From NCBI GenBank assembly GCA_020635535.1, contig JACJZP010000013.1, positions 1 to 64,000 on the forward strand: a DNA stretch of 64,000 nt, read 5' to 3'. Below are positions 7,456 to 15,988 of this stretch, piece by piece. The notes under the pieces were generated by a model that was given only the letters and a program-made list of their open reading frames with translations, was not told the origin of the DNA and made no database searches. How positions within the stretch are numbered: the stretch's first letter is position 1; the number at the start of each line of letters is the position of its first letter. The position numbers and the translations under genes were made by a program. The stretch comes from Flavobacteriales bacterium (GTDB taxonomy: Bacteria > Bacteroidota > Bacteroidia > UBA10329).

Positions 7456-8694
7456 TTGAATACGTCATTTTTTATTGCAAAACGCCTCATCCGAACGGGT
7501 GGGCGAGCCGAAAGTAGCAATATTTCAGGCACTCGACCGATCGTTCGTATCGCCATTGCTGGAATTGCACTTGGCTTGGCGGTGATGATCGTTTCCATGG
7601 CCATAGTTACGGGGTTTCAGAAGGAGATCACCGACAAGGTGGTCAATTTTGGTGCCGACATTATCATTACCGAGTATTCCAATCTGAATGCCATTGAGCC
7701 GCAACCGGTTTCCAAACAGCAGGATTTCTATCCAGGTCTGACCGAAATCGATGGTATTCGTCACATGCAGGTATTCGCCACCAAAGCGGGCATTGTAAAA
7801 ACCGATGAGGAGATTGAAGGTGTTGTTGTAAAAGGTGTTGGCAGCGACTTCGATTGGAGCTTCTTCAAGCAGCATTTGGTGGCTGGCGATGTGTTCGAAA
7901 CAACCGATGAATCGCGTAGTAAGAACATCCTGATATCAGAAGTCATCTCTAAAAAACTGAAGCTGAATGTGGGTGATAGAATGCAGGTGTTCTTTATTCA
8001 GGATGAACGTCAACGAGCACGGATTTTTGACGTGTCGGGAATCTATAAAACGGGTCTTTCTGAGTATGACGAACGTTATGTAATTACTGATATTACACAT
8101 ATTCAGCGCCTCAATGGCTGGGATGAAGATCAGGTGGCCGGATTCGAGGTTTTTGTAGATGATTTCAGTCGGTTGGATGAGCTGGATGATGTGGTTTATC
8201 ATTCCATCGGGACAGACCTTTTTTCAGCAACAGTTAAAGAATTGCAACCTCAGATCTTCGATTGGCTGGAACTTCAGGATACCAACGTCCGTGTCATCAT
8301 AATTCTCATGTTGGTTGTAGCTGGATTCAACATGATCTCTGCTTTGCTCATCATGATAATTGAGCGCGTTTATATGATCGGCACACTCAAATCGCTCGGG
8401 ATGAACGATGGGAAAATCCGTAACATCTTCATCTATCAAGCACTTTATCTAACGGGTGTTGGTCTGTTCTGGGGGAATTTGGTTGGAATTGTACTATGCC
8501 TGATTCAAGATCAGTTTGGAATAATCACGCTAGATGAAGCTAGTTATTATGTGAAGGTTGTTCCGATCAATCTTCAGCTGATGCATATTTTGCTGCTCAA
8601 CTTAGGAACACTCTTCTTCTGTTTCCTGATGTTGCTACTACCTTCGATGGTGGTTTCGCGAATCCAGCCGCTAAAGGCCATTCGGTTTACTTAA
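7456..8694 (+). CDS. FtsX/LolC-E-type ABC transporter permease
   Basis: 412 residues starting at TTG: the next codons (NTSFFIAKRLI) match the usual opening of this family, and no in-frame ATG lies close upstream. The first membrane helix is IAIAGIALGLAVMIVSMAIV, followed by a large periplasmic MacB-PCD-like domain (about 65-270) and three C-terminal helices (about 277-300, 325-350, 375-400) with the FtsX signature around MIIERVYMIGTLKSLGMNDG. The family moves lipoproteins or other envelope substrates using a separate ATPase, which is not in this window. Bacteroidota LolE-like permeases have this architecture; substrate assignment is inference. Confidence 0.87.
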   Translation: MNTSFFIAKRLIRTGGRAESSNISGTRPIVRIAIAGIALGLAVMIVSMAIVTGFQKEITDKVVNFGADIIITEYSNLNAIEPQPVSKQQDFYPGLTEIDGIRHMQVFATKAGIVKTDEEIEGVVVKGVGSDFDWSFFKQHLVAGDVFETTDESRSKNILISEVISKKLKLNVGDRMQVFFIQDERQRARIFDVSGIYKTGLSEYDERYVITDITHIQRLNGWDEDQVAGFEVFVDDFSRLDELDDVVYHSIGTDLFSATVKELQPQIFDWLELQDTNVRVIIILMLVVAGFNMISALLIMIIERVYMIGTLKSLGMNDGKIRNIFIYQALYLTGVGLFWGNLVGIVLCLIQDQFGIITLDEASYYVKVVPINLQLMHILLLNLGTLFFCFLMLLLPSMVVSRIQPLKAIRFT

Positions 8695-9494
8695 GCTCCT
8701 TTTCCGAAGAACTTGTCCAGAAAATCGCGAAGCTGTTTGGGCGAAACTTCGTACTCCAATTCACCTTCGTGCGTAATGGAAATAGAGCCTGTCTGTTCTG
8801 AAACCACAATGGCAATGGCATCGGTGGTTTCAGAAAGGCCAACAGCAGCTCTATGGCGCATGCCCAAATGCACTGGAAATTCCTCATCATCCGTAACTGG
8901 AAGCACGCATCGCGCAGCTTTAATGTGATTACCAGAAATGATGACAGCGCCATCGTGTAGCGGACTGTTCTTGTAGAAAATTGACTCTAACAGCTTGGCA
9001 GAAACTTCAGCCTCAACTTTTTCGCCAGTGTTCAAATAGAATTGCAAATTGCTCTCGCGACTGATAACAATGATTGCCCCTGTTGCATCCTGTGCCATGT
9101 TCAGACAGGCTGAAACCACTGCGTTGATATTCAGCGAGTCTCGGCCGATATTCCGCTTCAGTTGAAGCCACTTGAACGGACTTCCCTTACCGCTCATGAA
9201 CCCCGTGGTACCTATCAAGAGCAAAAAGCGCCTTACTTCCTGCTGAAATACAATGATTAGTGCCAGCACACCGACTCCGATGAACTGTCCCAGAATGGAG
9301 CCAAGCAGCTGCATGTTCAGTGCGCGTACCAACAACCAAAGCAGGTAAAGCGATAGAATTCCAAGGAAGATATTGATGGCGGCTGTACCACGAACCAAGT
9401 TGTAAAGTTGGTACAGCAGAATGGCCACAATGAGGATGTCCAAGGCATCGAGCCAACGGAAAGTAAGGAAGCCAAAGACGAGATTGAGCAGCAT
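8691..9494 (-). CDS. cdaA: Diadenylate cyclase CdaA (c-di-AMP synthase)
   Basis: 267 residues. Three membrane helices in residues 1-95 (LDILIVAILLYQLYNLV; INIFLGILSLYLLWLLV; FIGVGVLALIIVF), then a DAC domain. Catalytic motifs are intact: DGA (181-183) in NSPLHDGAVIISG and RHRAA (213-217) in LGMRHRAAVGLSE. It condenses two ATP into the second messenger c-di-AMP at the inner membrane. In many Bacteroidota cdaA lies next to folP; here folP is about 5 kb away. The stop codon shares TTAA with the stop of the convergent permease gene. Confidence 0.95.
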   Translation of the reverse strand: MLLNLVFGFLTFRWLDALDILIVAILLYQLYNLVRGTAAINIFLGILSLYLLWLLVRALNMQLLGSILGQFIGVGVLALIIVFQQEVRRFLLLIGTTGFMSGKGSPFKWLQLKRNIGRDSLNINAVVSACLNMAQDATGAIIVISRESNLQFYLNTGEKVEAEVSAKLLESIFYKNSPLHDGAVIISGNHIKAARCVLPVTDDEEFPVHLGMRHRAAVGLSETTDAIAIVVSEQTGSISITHEGELEYEVSPKQLRDFLDKFFGKGA

Positions 9495-9592
9495 AGCGAA
9501 AGCCTCAAAGTTAGCGTAATGCAGTTTTTCTGTTGTCGAATATCAGTTTTTGAATTTTCAACTATTGCCAAATTTGTTCCACCATCAAGTTC

Positions 9593-10408
9593 ATGGAAGA
9601 CCATCTCGAATTATTTGACCCTGAAAAGGCAAGGAAAGTTGCCAAGGCTACATTACCTGTCATGGAAACCTATCATCGTGCCAAGTGGCTTGGTTTGGAG
9701 AATATTCCCGAACGGGTTTTTCTCGGAGTAGGGAATCATACGGGTATGCATTTTATGCCCGAATCCATGCTTTGGGTGGCCAAATACCAGTCGGAGGAAC
9801 GTAAAATTCCCATGCTCACGCTCATTCATCACATGACGCACAGGCTGGCCAGAACGGTTAAGTTGCCAGTCAATGAACTTGGTTTCTTGGAAGCCAATCG
9901 TGAAAATGCAATGCAAGCTTTACGTGCAGGATATGCTGTAACCGTTTACCCGGGAGGCGATAGAGACGTTGCCCGTTCGTATGCAGACCGCCATAAGGTT
10001 AATTTCTTCGATCACTTGGGTTACGTTAAGATGGCGTTGAAGGCACAGGTTCCTATTCTTCCGATAGTGGGCTGTGGAGGTGGCGAAACCTTGTTTGTGA
10101 TCAATTCTGGAGAAAAAATAGCGGAGTTTACAGGTTTGAAGAAGCTCGGAAAGATTCACACTTGGCCGTTCTATTGGTCATTTCCATTCGGGTTCCATCT
10201 GGGTCATTTACCACATTTGGAATTTCCGCTTCCATCGCAGATGACCATGAGTATTTTGAAACCTTATTATGTCGATAAGTATAGGTCTGACGATGCAGAA
10301 GATCCTTCGGTTGTGCACCATATCAATCAGGAAATACTGACCCTGATGCAAGATGAACTTAACAGATTGTCGGATGGAAGAATTCCGATTATCGGGAAGT
10401 TGCGTTGA
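9593..10408 (+). CDS. PlsC/DGAT-like acyltransferase family protein
   Basis: 271 residues. The pattern GVGNHTGMHFMPE (residues about 46-58) stands where acyltransferases carry the NHxxxxD catalytic block, here lacking a clear Asp. VYPGGDRDVARSY resembles the substrate-binding FPGG block of DGAT2/PlsC relatives, and VPILPIVGCGGGET follows as the third motif. It probably transfers an acyl chain to a glycerolipid or related alcohol at the membrane face. Upstream, TTTG at 9549 and CAAATTTG at 9569 could be the promoter. The last 20 bases overlap the convergent GDPD-like gene. Confidence 0.72.
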   Translation: MEDHLELFDPEKARKVAKATLPVMETYHRAKWLGLENIPERVFLGVGNHTGMHFMPESMLWVAKYQSEERKIPMLTLIHHMTHRLARTVKLPVNELGFLEANRENAMQALRAGYAVTVYPGGDRDVARSYADRHKVNFFDHLGYVKMALKAQVPILPIVGCGGGETLFVINSGEKIAEFTGLKKLGKIHTWPFYWSFPFGFHLGHLPHLEFPLPSQMTMSILKPYYVDKYRSDDAEDPSVVHHINQEILTLMQDELNRLSDGRIPIIGKLR

Positions 10409-11192
10409 TGAACCGTGCAAACTTCTTCGGCTTGTCGGTATTGATCAGGTCAATGCCCAGTTTTCGGAAAGTTCCCCACGCGATAGGGTTGTCGGGAGAA
10501 GCCCACAAACGTAGTTTCTTGCCTTCGGCATGAACCTGTGAAACCAGTTTCCTGAGTTTAAGCTGTTCCTCTTCGGGCATTTCGTCCGTACCGTTCCACT
10601 TCAGATGATTGTGGTAATTGTCGCTTATAACAGGCATCAGTTGCGATGAAATTTGTTTTCCAATATCGCTGGGCCGGCCATCCAGAAAACAGAGTTTCGG
10701 TTCTGAGTTGGCAACAGCCTCATACGGCCTCGAACCCGACAGGAAAATCGTGACTGCACCTTGCTTCAGCTCGCTATGCTCCGATACGGTCAGCATGCTT
10801 TTGTAATTCTCCAACAGTTCTACCAACCGGTTGTACATCGCCAAACTTCCACCTTTAAAGTCGATCATCAGATAAAAAGGTCCATCATAATTTGGGTAAA
10901 CCTTGCCATTGTTCTTCTGCACGTGCTCAAAAAGCGGTTTCAAGTACAGGTTTTCTAACGAGCGTTTCTTGTTTCTTCCCAACGGACGAACGTGCGCCAC
11001 ATACAGATCGCCTTTCATAAAATGGATGTCCGCTTCAACCGAAATCAGTCCATTTTCCAATGCTTCAAATAAGGCGGGTCTATTCAGGTAATCGTTATGC
11101 GCATGACCTGGAACAATTGTTTGTGCCAAGCAGAGTTCTACTCCAACCAGAAAGGTCAGTAAGAGAAAGCGGGTTCTCAAAGCTTTAGCCAA
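10389..11192 (-). CDS. GDPD/PI-PLC-like exported phosphodiesterase
   Basis: 267 residues with a signal peptide (LLLTFLVGVELCLAQ). The opening GHAHNDYLNRPALFEALENG and VEADIHFMKGDLYVAH match the AIM6/GDPD-like branch of the PLC-like phosphodiesterase TIM barrel: His of GHAHND plus Glu/Asp of EADIH for catalysis. Later ADIHF, MIDFKGG, FLDGRPSDI and LRLWASPDNPIAW give the barrel strands. It likely hydrolyses a phosphodiester in the periplasm; the natural substrate is unknown. Last gene of a three-gene run on this strand; its start overlaps the preceding membrane-protein gene by 16 bases. Confidence 0.8.
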   Translation of the reverse strand: MAKALRTRFLLLTFLVGVELCLAQTIVPGHAHNDYLNRPALFEALENGLISVEADIHFMKGDLYVAHVRPLGRNKKRSLENLYLKPLFEHVQKNNGKVYPNYDGPFYLMIDFKGGSLAMYNRLVELLENYKSMLTVSEHSELKQGAVTIFLSGSRPYEAVANSEPKLCFLDGRPSDIGKQISSQLMPVISDNYHNHLKWNGTDEMPEEEQLKLRKLVSQVHAEGKKLRLWASPDNPIAWGTFRKLGIDLINTDKPKKFARFINATSR

Positions 11193-12547
11193 TGGTTAAA
11201 GATCTTATCGGCAATTGGATTGTTGGCGCAATAGAAGAGCATTAAAGGAAAGAAATAGAACAATCCCCGTTTGTAACCGCTTTCTATCCAAACAGCACCA
11301 TCAGGCAGATAGGTGGTGTCTAATTGGTAATAGATAACCATGTATGCAAGCCAAGGAAGAAAGATAATGGAAAGGAGAACAACTCCTTCTCGATTTTTTA
11401 CCGTGAAATAAGCATTGACCAAAACTGTGGCCAAGAACAGATACACAAGTATGCCATAGAACTGTGTGTTGAAGGTGACTTTCCAGACCCGTTCCATCAT
11501 TCTGCCAAGTTTTGCACCGTCCCAATAGAAATGCTTGATGATATTATCTGGGTTTTCAACCAACAGCTCATGGCGCAGGTAGAGCTGCCAGAACATGAAT
11601 ACTCCAACTCCGGCTATACCGAATATGAGAAGGCGTTTGAAAGACCGTGTTTGCCAGGATCTGAGCAGAATCAAGAAACCGCCTCCAGCAAAGAAGATAA
11701 GCGCCTCAGAACGGGTCCAAAGCGCCAACATGATGGAAAGCATTCCCATATTGAAGTAAGATGACTCACCATCGCGATACCAAACGTAAAGACTGAGCAT
11801 GCCCATGGCGCAGTAAAAAGTGCATATGGGATTTGGCGATGAAAGAGCCGAAAAAGCAACGAATTCTGGCGTAATAAGGAAGATAAGCGAGAACAAAGCA
11901 GCCGCCAAATGACTGGACTGGCGCTTGAGCATGGAATAGAAAACAAGCGCGTTGGAGACAAAGAACAATGCCGTAACTATCTTGGCAGATTCGTGTCCTA
12001 ACAAGTATGAAATGCTGAAACTCAACGGTGCCAGAGGTGGATACAATGTTCTGGGAGAGTAAAGCGGGTAATCTGGGTCGAAAATTGAATTGTTGAACGT
12101 TCCTTCTTGCATAATGACCCGTGCAAGGAAATCGTATCCGTTCACGCTATCGTGTATGAATACGGGCCAGAACAGCGTCTTAGAAACATTGGCGTAGACC
12201 ACAACAAAGATGCATGCCATCAATAGGAGCCATCCAAGATTTACCGGAAGAAGCGTTTTCTTCCAATCTGTGGTTTTCAGCCGATCTAAGAAATTCTCCT
12301 GCCCTTTATGTTTCCAATAGCCCATAAACCCGAACAGAATTGAGAGAACACCAATGGTTCCTAGCAATAATGGTGTATTGTTGAGCGGAAGGCCCATCAG
12401 CTCAAAAACCATCATAATGAGTGTAGTGACACCGATTCCTACAGGTAATGAAAAACCGATCTTCTCCAATGGCCTCATACCGAATGCAATGAGATTGCAA
12501 ATTGCCATTCCGAATAAAAACATAACGCTCCAGCCTACCAGTATCAT
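11177..12547 (-). CDS. Polytopic membrane protein, glycosyltransferase-like
   Basis: 456 residues with about eleven hydrophobic segments spread over the whole length. A conserved-looking periplasmic loop after the third span contains FWPVFIHDSVNGYDFLAR and PDYPLYSPRTLYPPLAPL, with acidic residues in a position similar to the catalytic loop of GT-C/PMT-type (family 39-like) glycosyltransferases. That suggests transfer from a polyprenyl-phosphate sugar, but I cannot place it in a named family. Its start overlaps the upstream gene by 4 bases (ATGA), so the pair is translationally coupled. Confidence 0.65.
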   Translation of the reverse strand: MILVGWSVMFLFGMAICNLIAFGMRPLEKIGFSLPVGIGVTTLIMMVFELMGLPLNNTPLLLGTIGVLSILFGFMGYWKHKGQENFLDRLKTTDWKKTLLPVNLGWLLLMACIFVVVYANVSKTLFWPVFIHDSVNGYDFLARVIMQEGTFNNSIFDPDYPLYSPRTLYPPLAPLSFSISYLLGHESAKIVTALFFVSNALVFYSMLKRQSSHLAAALFSLIFLITPEFVAFSALSSPNPICTFYCAMGMLSLYVWYRDGESSYFNMGMLSIMLALWTRSEALIFFAGGGFLILLRSWQTRSFKRLLIFGIAGVGVFMFWQLYLRHELLVENPDNIIKHFYWDGAKLGRMMERVWKVTFNTQFYGILVYLFLATVLVNAYFTVKNREGVVLLSIIFLPWLAYMVIYYQLDTTYLPDGAVWIESGYKRGLFYFFPLMLFYCANNPIADKIFNHWLKL

Positions 12548-13128
12548 TGTTGAGGCATTTTAATGGGCATTATGGAATACTCATTCTCTTGGTTTACCCG
12601 ATAAGGAAGTTTGTTGTAGCCCCATTTGTTGATTATCGCAACATGGGTCACTTTGTCTGTAAGCTGCGGAAAACGTTCTTTCCGGTCTTCATAGACCAGC
12701 TTGCGCGGATAAATGAAATAGCTTACCCAAGTGTAAATGGTAGTATAGCCATTCATGGCGGTTTTGGTGTGGTGCACCTGGCCAGGCGGACGGATTACCG
12801 TATCTGGAGGCATGAGGATAACAGCCGTATCAGGAGTGTTCTTTCTGATGAAGTCAAAATAACGCATGGTGAAGCCCAGTTTTGCCTCCATCTTCTGTTG
12901 ATAGGTAAGGTCTTTGAACTTCTTCATACTCTCTTGAGATTGTATGATCTGAGATTCGACAACCCAGTTGTATCCGGCATTGTTCTCTTTCAGGGTCTTA
13001 AGGAGCAGTAATACACCGCCAAGTATTAGAAAATTCTTGACAATGCTTGGCAGAACAAACTTTTTCTTTTCGAGCTGCTTTCCGGCCTTTTTCGCTTCGC
13101 GTCTTTGCTTCTTTTTCGATTTTGCCAT
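12544..13128 (-). CDS. Hypothetical membrane-anchored protein
   Basis: 194 residues. Residues 1-25 are almost all Lys/Arg/Gln (MAKSKKKQRREAKKAGKQLE), then one hydrophobic span near 28-45 (IVKNFLILGGVLLLL), then an exported domain with YNWVVESQIIQSQESMKKF, DTAVILMPPD and YPRKLVYEDRKERFP. I do not recognise the family. First gene of the run that continues with the polytopic membrane protein and the GDPD-like enzyme, so it likely acts with them in the envelope. Confidence 0.6.
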   Translation of the reverse strand: MAKSKKKQRREAKKAGKQLEKKKFVLPSIVKNFLILGGVLLLLKTLKENNAGYNWVVESQIIQSQESMKKFKDLTYQQKMEAKLGFTMRYFDFIRKNTPDTAVILMPPDTVIRPPGQVHHTKTAMNGYTTIYTWVSYFIYPRKLVYEDRKERFPQLTDKVTHVAIINKWGYNKLPYRVNQENEYSIMPIKMPQQ

Positions 13129-13166
13129 CGTTCGGTTGCAATACTACAAAACCGAACCGACTATTT

Positions 13167-13961
13167 TTAATAACGCTTTGTTGCAGTTAGCGAGTAAACC
13201 AATGGCAGTTTGTTTCCGTGTTTCTCGATGATGAATTTGCGGTCGGCCAGTTGCTTCATTCCATCAAAGCAGTTGTAGGGCGAGTAGTCGAACTCATCAA
13301 AGCTTTTTAGGATAAGTCCATTGTTTTCCAAGGCATGGAAAACCTCCGAAAGTCCATGATTCCAGCTGATCTCTGTTTTCTCACTCAACTCAGGATTCTC
13401 GGTATACGTATCTGAGTTGGTTTCAATGATCGGTTCGTCTTTAAAGTAGCGGTATTCGATTTTTTCAAACGCACTATCGAACATCCATACCACGGGGTGG
13501 AACTCCACGAAAACCAACTTGCCGCCTGGTTTCAGATGATGCGCAATCACTTTTGCCCATTGATCAAGGTCGGGTAGCCAACCAATGGTGCCGTAAGAGG
13601 TGAAAACCACATCGAACTGACGGTCAATTTTACCGATGAGTTCCAGTACATCGCTTTCTACGAATTGAGCGTTCAGACCCAATTCATCATTCAATTTTCG
13701 TGCTGCCGCGATGGAGGCGTCTGAAAGGTCAATGCCAACCACATCAGCACCCATCCGTGCCAACGAAAGTGTATCCTGACCGAAATGGCATTGCAGGTGA
13801 AGAATCGATTTCCCACTTACATCACCTAGTAATCCCAGTTCAATGTCATTCAGACTGGTTTTGCCTGCTTTCCAACCTTCGAGGTCGTAAAACTCTGATT
13901 TCAAATGCGTGGCAACGCGTTTGTTCCAAGCGTCTCGGTTTGTGGATCGGTAGTCTTTCAT
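13167..13961 (-). CDS. Class I SAM-dependent methyltransferase
   Basis: 264 residues from ATG 13961 (MKDYRSTNRDAWNKRV); an in-frame extension to 14006 would run into the toxin gene and has no family features. Motif I is present as ILHLQCHFGQDTLSLARMGADVVGIDLSD, and VFTSYGTIGWLPDLDQWAKVI plus LKPGGKLVFVEFHPV are the later strands. The small-molecule substrate is unknown. The ATG overlaps the toxin stop (ATGA), so it is translated with the toxin-antitoxin pair, an uncommon arrangement. Confidence 0.82.
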   Translation of the reverse strand: MKDYRSTNRDAWNKRVATHLKSEFYDLEGWKAGKTSLNDIELGLLGDVSGKSILHLQCHFGQDTLSLARMGADVVGIDLSDASIAAARKLNDELGLNAQFVESDVLELIGKIDRQFDVVFTSYGTIGWLPDLDQWAKVIAHHLKPGGKLVFVEFHPVVWMFDSAFEKIEYRYFKDEPIIETNSDTYTENPELSEKTEISWNHGLSEVFHALENNGLILKSFDEFDYSPYNCFDGMKQLADRKFIIEKHGNKLPLVYSLTATKRY

Positions 13962-14263
13962 TTGATGGACCCAAGCAGCATTTCGGGGTCTTGACGTGTG
14001 TCCCAAAATCCAATAACAATTAGTCGGGTTTCGGTTAGTCTATAAACAATACTGAAGTGACCTAATGAAGTAATTCTTATTCCTTCTATTTCGGTTTCCT
14101 TTCCTGAAAATGGATGTTCAACCAGTTGTTGAATTCGAGTGCTGATGAATTTGAGCAGTTTCTTGGAATAACGGGTAGAACCGTTTCTATTGTTCCAATA
14201 TTCGAAAATCTTTCGTCTTTGGAGTTTGGCGGTGTCTGTCCAAACTACTGTCCGCTTAGCCAT
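13958..14263 (-). CDS. RelE/ParE family toxin
   Basis: 101 residues, the size and pattern of a type II RelE/ParE-fold toxin: VVWTDTAKLQRRKIFEYW at the N-terminus, a middle helix ISTRIQQLVEHP, FSGKETEIEGIRITSLGHFSIVYRL and the final strand LIVIGFWDTRQDPEML. The family acts either as an mRNA interferase on ribosomes or on gyrase; the sequence alone does not decide. It overlaps the antitoxin by 19 bases upstream and the methyltransferase by 4 bases downstream. Confidence 0.85.
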   Translation of the reverse strand: MAKRTVVWTDTAKLQRRKIFEYWNNRNGSTRYSKKLLKFISTRIQQLVEHPFSGKETEIEGIRITSLGHFSIVYRLTETRLIVIGFWDTRQDPEMLLGSIK

Positions 14264-14481
14264 GCCATATCTTCTTCGTCAAGTGCTTCTTGTGTTGTGA
14301 GACGACCATATTTGATGTCTTCTTCACTCATTTGAAGCATGGCCTTTTGAGCATCCGTAAATTTCACCTTCTCATCAGAAGCTGAGTTGACAATGGTCTG
14401 TAAAGCTTCAAGCAGTTCCTGATTTTCAATGGTCAGAATCTTGTCAATAAGACTTGTTTTGAGCGTATTAATGGCTTTCAT
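14245..14481 (-). CDS. Antitoxin of RelE/ParE-type pair
   Basis: 78 residues, acidic and helical, with the pattern of short Bacteroidota antitoxins: LIDKILTIENQELLEALQ, then KFTDAQKAMLQMSEEDIKYG and a C-terminal toxin-binding stretch LTTQEALDEEDMAW. It starts 3 bases after the folP stop and overlaps the toxin start by 19 bases, so the pair is likely read from the folP transcript unless a promoter lies within folP. Confidence 0.8.
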   Translation of the reverse strand: MKAINTLKTSLIDKILTIENQELLEALQTIVNSASDEKVKFTDAQKAMLQMSEEDIKYGRLTTQEALDEEDMAWLSGQ

Positions 14482-14484
14482 GGT

Positions 14485-15420
14485 TTAAAGTTCGGAAATT
14501 AATTCAACCGCTTCTTTCACATCATGAACCCGTAGAATATCTGCACCATTCTGTAGCAGTTGGCGGTTCACTTCAATGGTTCCTTTCAAGGTTTCATCTT
14601 TCGTATTTCCGTATTTCAAACGGATCATGCTTTTGCGCGAAACGCCCACCAGAATCGGTTTGTCCATAATGGCAAAATCAGAAAGGTGTTCCACTATTTC
14701 GTAGTTCTGCTCCAAGGTTTTCCCAAACCCAAAACCAGGGTCAACGATCACATCTTTCACGCCTTGCGCTACCAATTTCGGAACGCGGTGCGCGAAGAAT
14801 TCCAGTAGAGACGCGATTGATCGCGTCTCACGTGGTCGGTCGGTCTTAATGTCAGACGCGATTGATCGCGTCTCACGTGGTCGGTCGGTCTTGTTTTCAG
14901 ACGCGATGAATCGCGTCTCTACGAGGTTCTGTTGCATGGTCTGTGGTGTGCCTCTCATGTGCATGCAGATGTAAGGCGCACTGTATTTGGCCGCCACCAA
15001 CGGCAATTGCTCATCCAAATTCCCACCCGAAATATCGTTGATGATGTGCGCGTCAACTTCCAACGCTCTCTCTGCCACACCCGAACGGAATGTGTCAACA
15101 GAGATCAGCGCATCAGGAAACCGCTTTACAATTTCTTCCAACGCAGGAATCATCCGCTGCAATTCTTCCTCCTCAGAAATATGCTCAGCGCCCGGTCGAC
15201 TGCTGTATGCTCCAAGGTCAAGGATGTCGGCACCTTCTTCCAGCATCTGCTCGGCACGTTTTAAAGCTGCATCAATCTCATTGTATTTTCCTCCATCGAA
15301 AAAGCTATCGGGAGTCAGGTTCAGAATGCCCATCACTAGCGGACGTTCAATCACCACCAATCGCCCACGGCAATTCAGCGTTTTGCTCTTGCTCAAAAGG
15401 TTATTTTTGCCGCTCATCAT
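14485..15420 (-). CDS. folP: Dihydropteroate synthase with repeat-coded insertion
   Basis: 311 residues, about 35-40 longer than usual for the family. Joins p-aminobenzoate to the pterin diphosphate in folate synthesis (cytoplasm); target of sulfonamides. Motifs: MGILNLTPDSFFDGGKY (about 30-46), GAYSSRPGAEHISEEEE, ISVDTFRSGVAE, INDISGG, MHMRGTPQTMQQN, DPGFGFGKT, LVGVSRKSMI and RVHDV, all intact. Between MQQN and LLEFFAHRV lie residues 167-205, coded by a palindromic DNA repeat array and rich in Arg/Asp/Ser with the unit RSIASDIKTDRPRET. The insertion sits in the loop after the substrate-binding RGTPQTM motif. ATG at 15420 or 15417 are both possible. Divergent from the DUF1599 gene by 27 bases. 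Confidence 0.95.
   Translation of the reverse strand: MMSGKNNLLSKSKTLNCRGRLVVIERPLVMGILNLTPDSFFDGGKYNEIDAALKRAEQMLEEGADILDLGAYSSRPGAEHISEEEELQRMIPALEEIVKRFPDALISVDTFRSGVAERALEVDAHIINDISGGNLDEQLPLVAAKYSAPYICMHMRGTPQTMQQNLVETRFIASENKTDRPRETRSIASDIKTDRPRETRSIASLLEFFAHRVPKLVAQGVKDVIVDPGFGFGKTLEQNYEIVEHLSDFAIMDKPILVGVSRKSMIRLKYGNTKDETLKGTIEVNRQLLQNGADILRVHDVKEAVELISEL
14805..14922. repeat. Palindromic repeat array in folP
   Basis: Three copies of the inverted repeat AGACGCGAT-tg-ATCGCGTCT, at 14809, 14854 and 14899, exactly 45 bp apart. The first two are followed by the same spacer CACGTGGTCGGTCGGTCTT. The outer ends (GTAGAGACGCG at 14805, CGCGTCTCTAC ending 14922) are inverted copies of each other. 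The 45-bp unit is 15 codons, so extra units do not change the frame. Confidence 0.92.
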
Positions 15421-15447
15421 CGAGCCGAAGTTAACGGTTCAGAACCG

Positions 15448-15984
15448 ATGGCTGATACCAACGCACAATATGATAAGGCGCTTGCCGAATGCCGCGAGAT
15501 CTTCGTGGGCAAGATGAAGGATTACGGTGCTTCGTGGCGCATTTTCCGTCCGAGTTCCATTACCGATCAGCTGTTCATCAAGGCCAATCGCATCCGCAGT
15601 CTGGAAGAGAAAGGCGTGAGCAAAGTAGGCGAGGGGATCTATCCCGAGTACATCGGATTGGTCAACTATTCCATCATGGAATTGATCCAGTTGGAACACG
15701 GCCATGCAGATGAGCCCGACCTCAATCTTGACCGTGCCACCAAGTGGTACGATGAGTACGCGGCCGAGGCCAAAGCGTTGATGGAACGCAAGAACCACGA
15801 CTATGGCGAGGCGTGGCGCGACATGCGTGTGAAGTCGCTGACAGATCTAATTCTTGTTAAAATTCTTCGTATCAAAGAGATGGAAGACAATCAAGGACAG
15901 AGCGAACTTTCCGAAGGAATTGAAGCCAATCTGTACGATATGATCAACTATTCCATTTTCGCACTTATTAAGCTGTCGGAGTGA
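15448..15984 (+). CDS. DUF1599 domain protein
   Basis: 178 residues containing two similar halves: KMKDYGASWRIFRPSSITDQLFIKANRIRSLEE (about 23-55) and RKNHDYGEAWRDMRVKSLTDLILVKILRIKEME (about 113-145), each followed by a helix ending in INYSIFALIKL or VNYSIMELIQL. This duplicated pattern is characteristic of DUF1599, which has been linked to nucleotide modification by domain association only. Soluble, no signal peptide. It is followed by the DoxX-like gene, tpiA and prmA, a gene neighbourhood I recall as common in Bacteroidota. Confidence 0.85.
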   Translation: MADTNAQYDKALAECREIFVGKMKDYGASWRIFRPSSITDQLFIKANRIRSLEEKGVSKVGEGIYPEYIGLVNYSIMELIQLEHGHADEPDLNLDRATKWYDEYAAEAKALMERKNHDYGEAWRDMRVKSLTDLILVKILRIKEMEDNQGQSELSEGIEANLYDMINYSIFALIKLSE

Positions 15985-15988
15985 CGGT

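Noticed and set aside
14805..14922. CRISPR-like regular repeats
   Set aside because: Only three units, the spacers are the same and not unique, the array is translated within folP and no cas genes are present.
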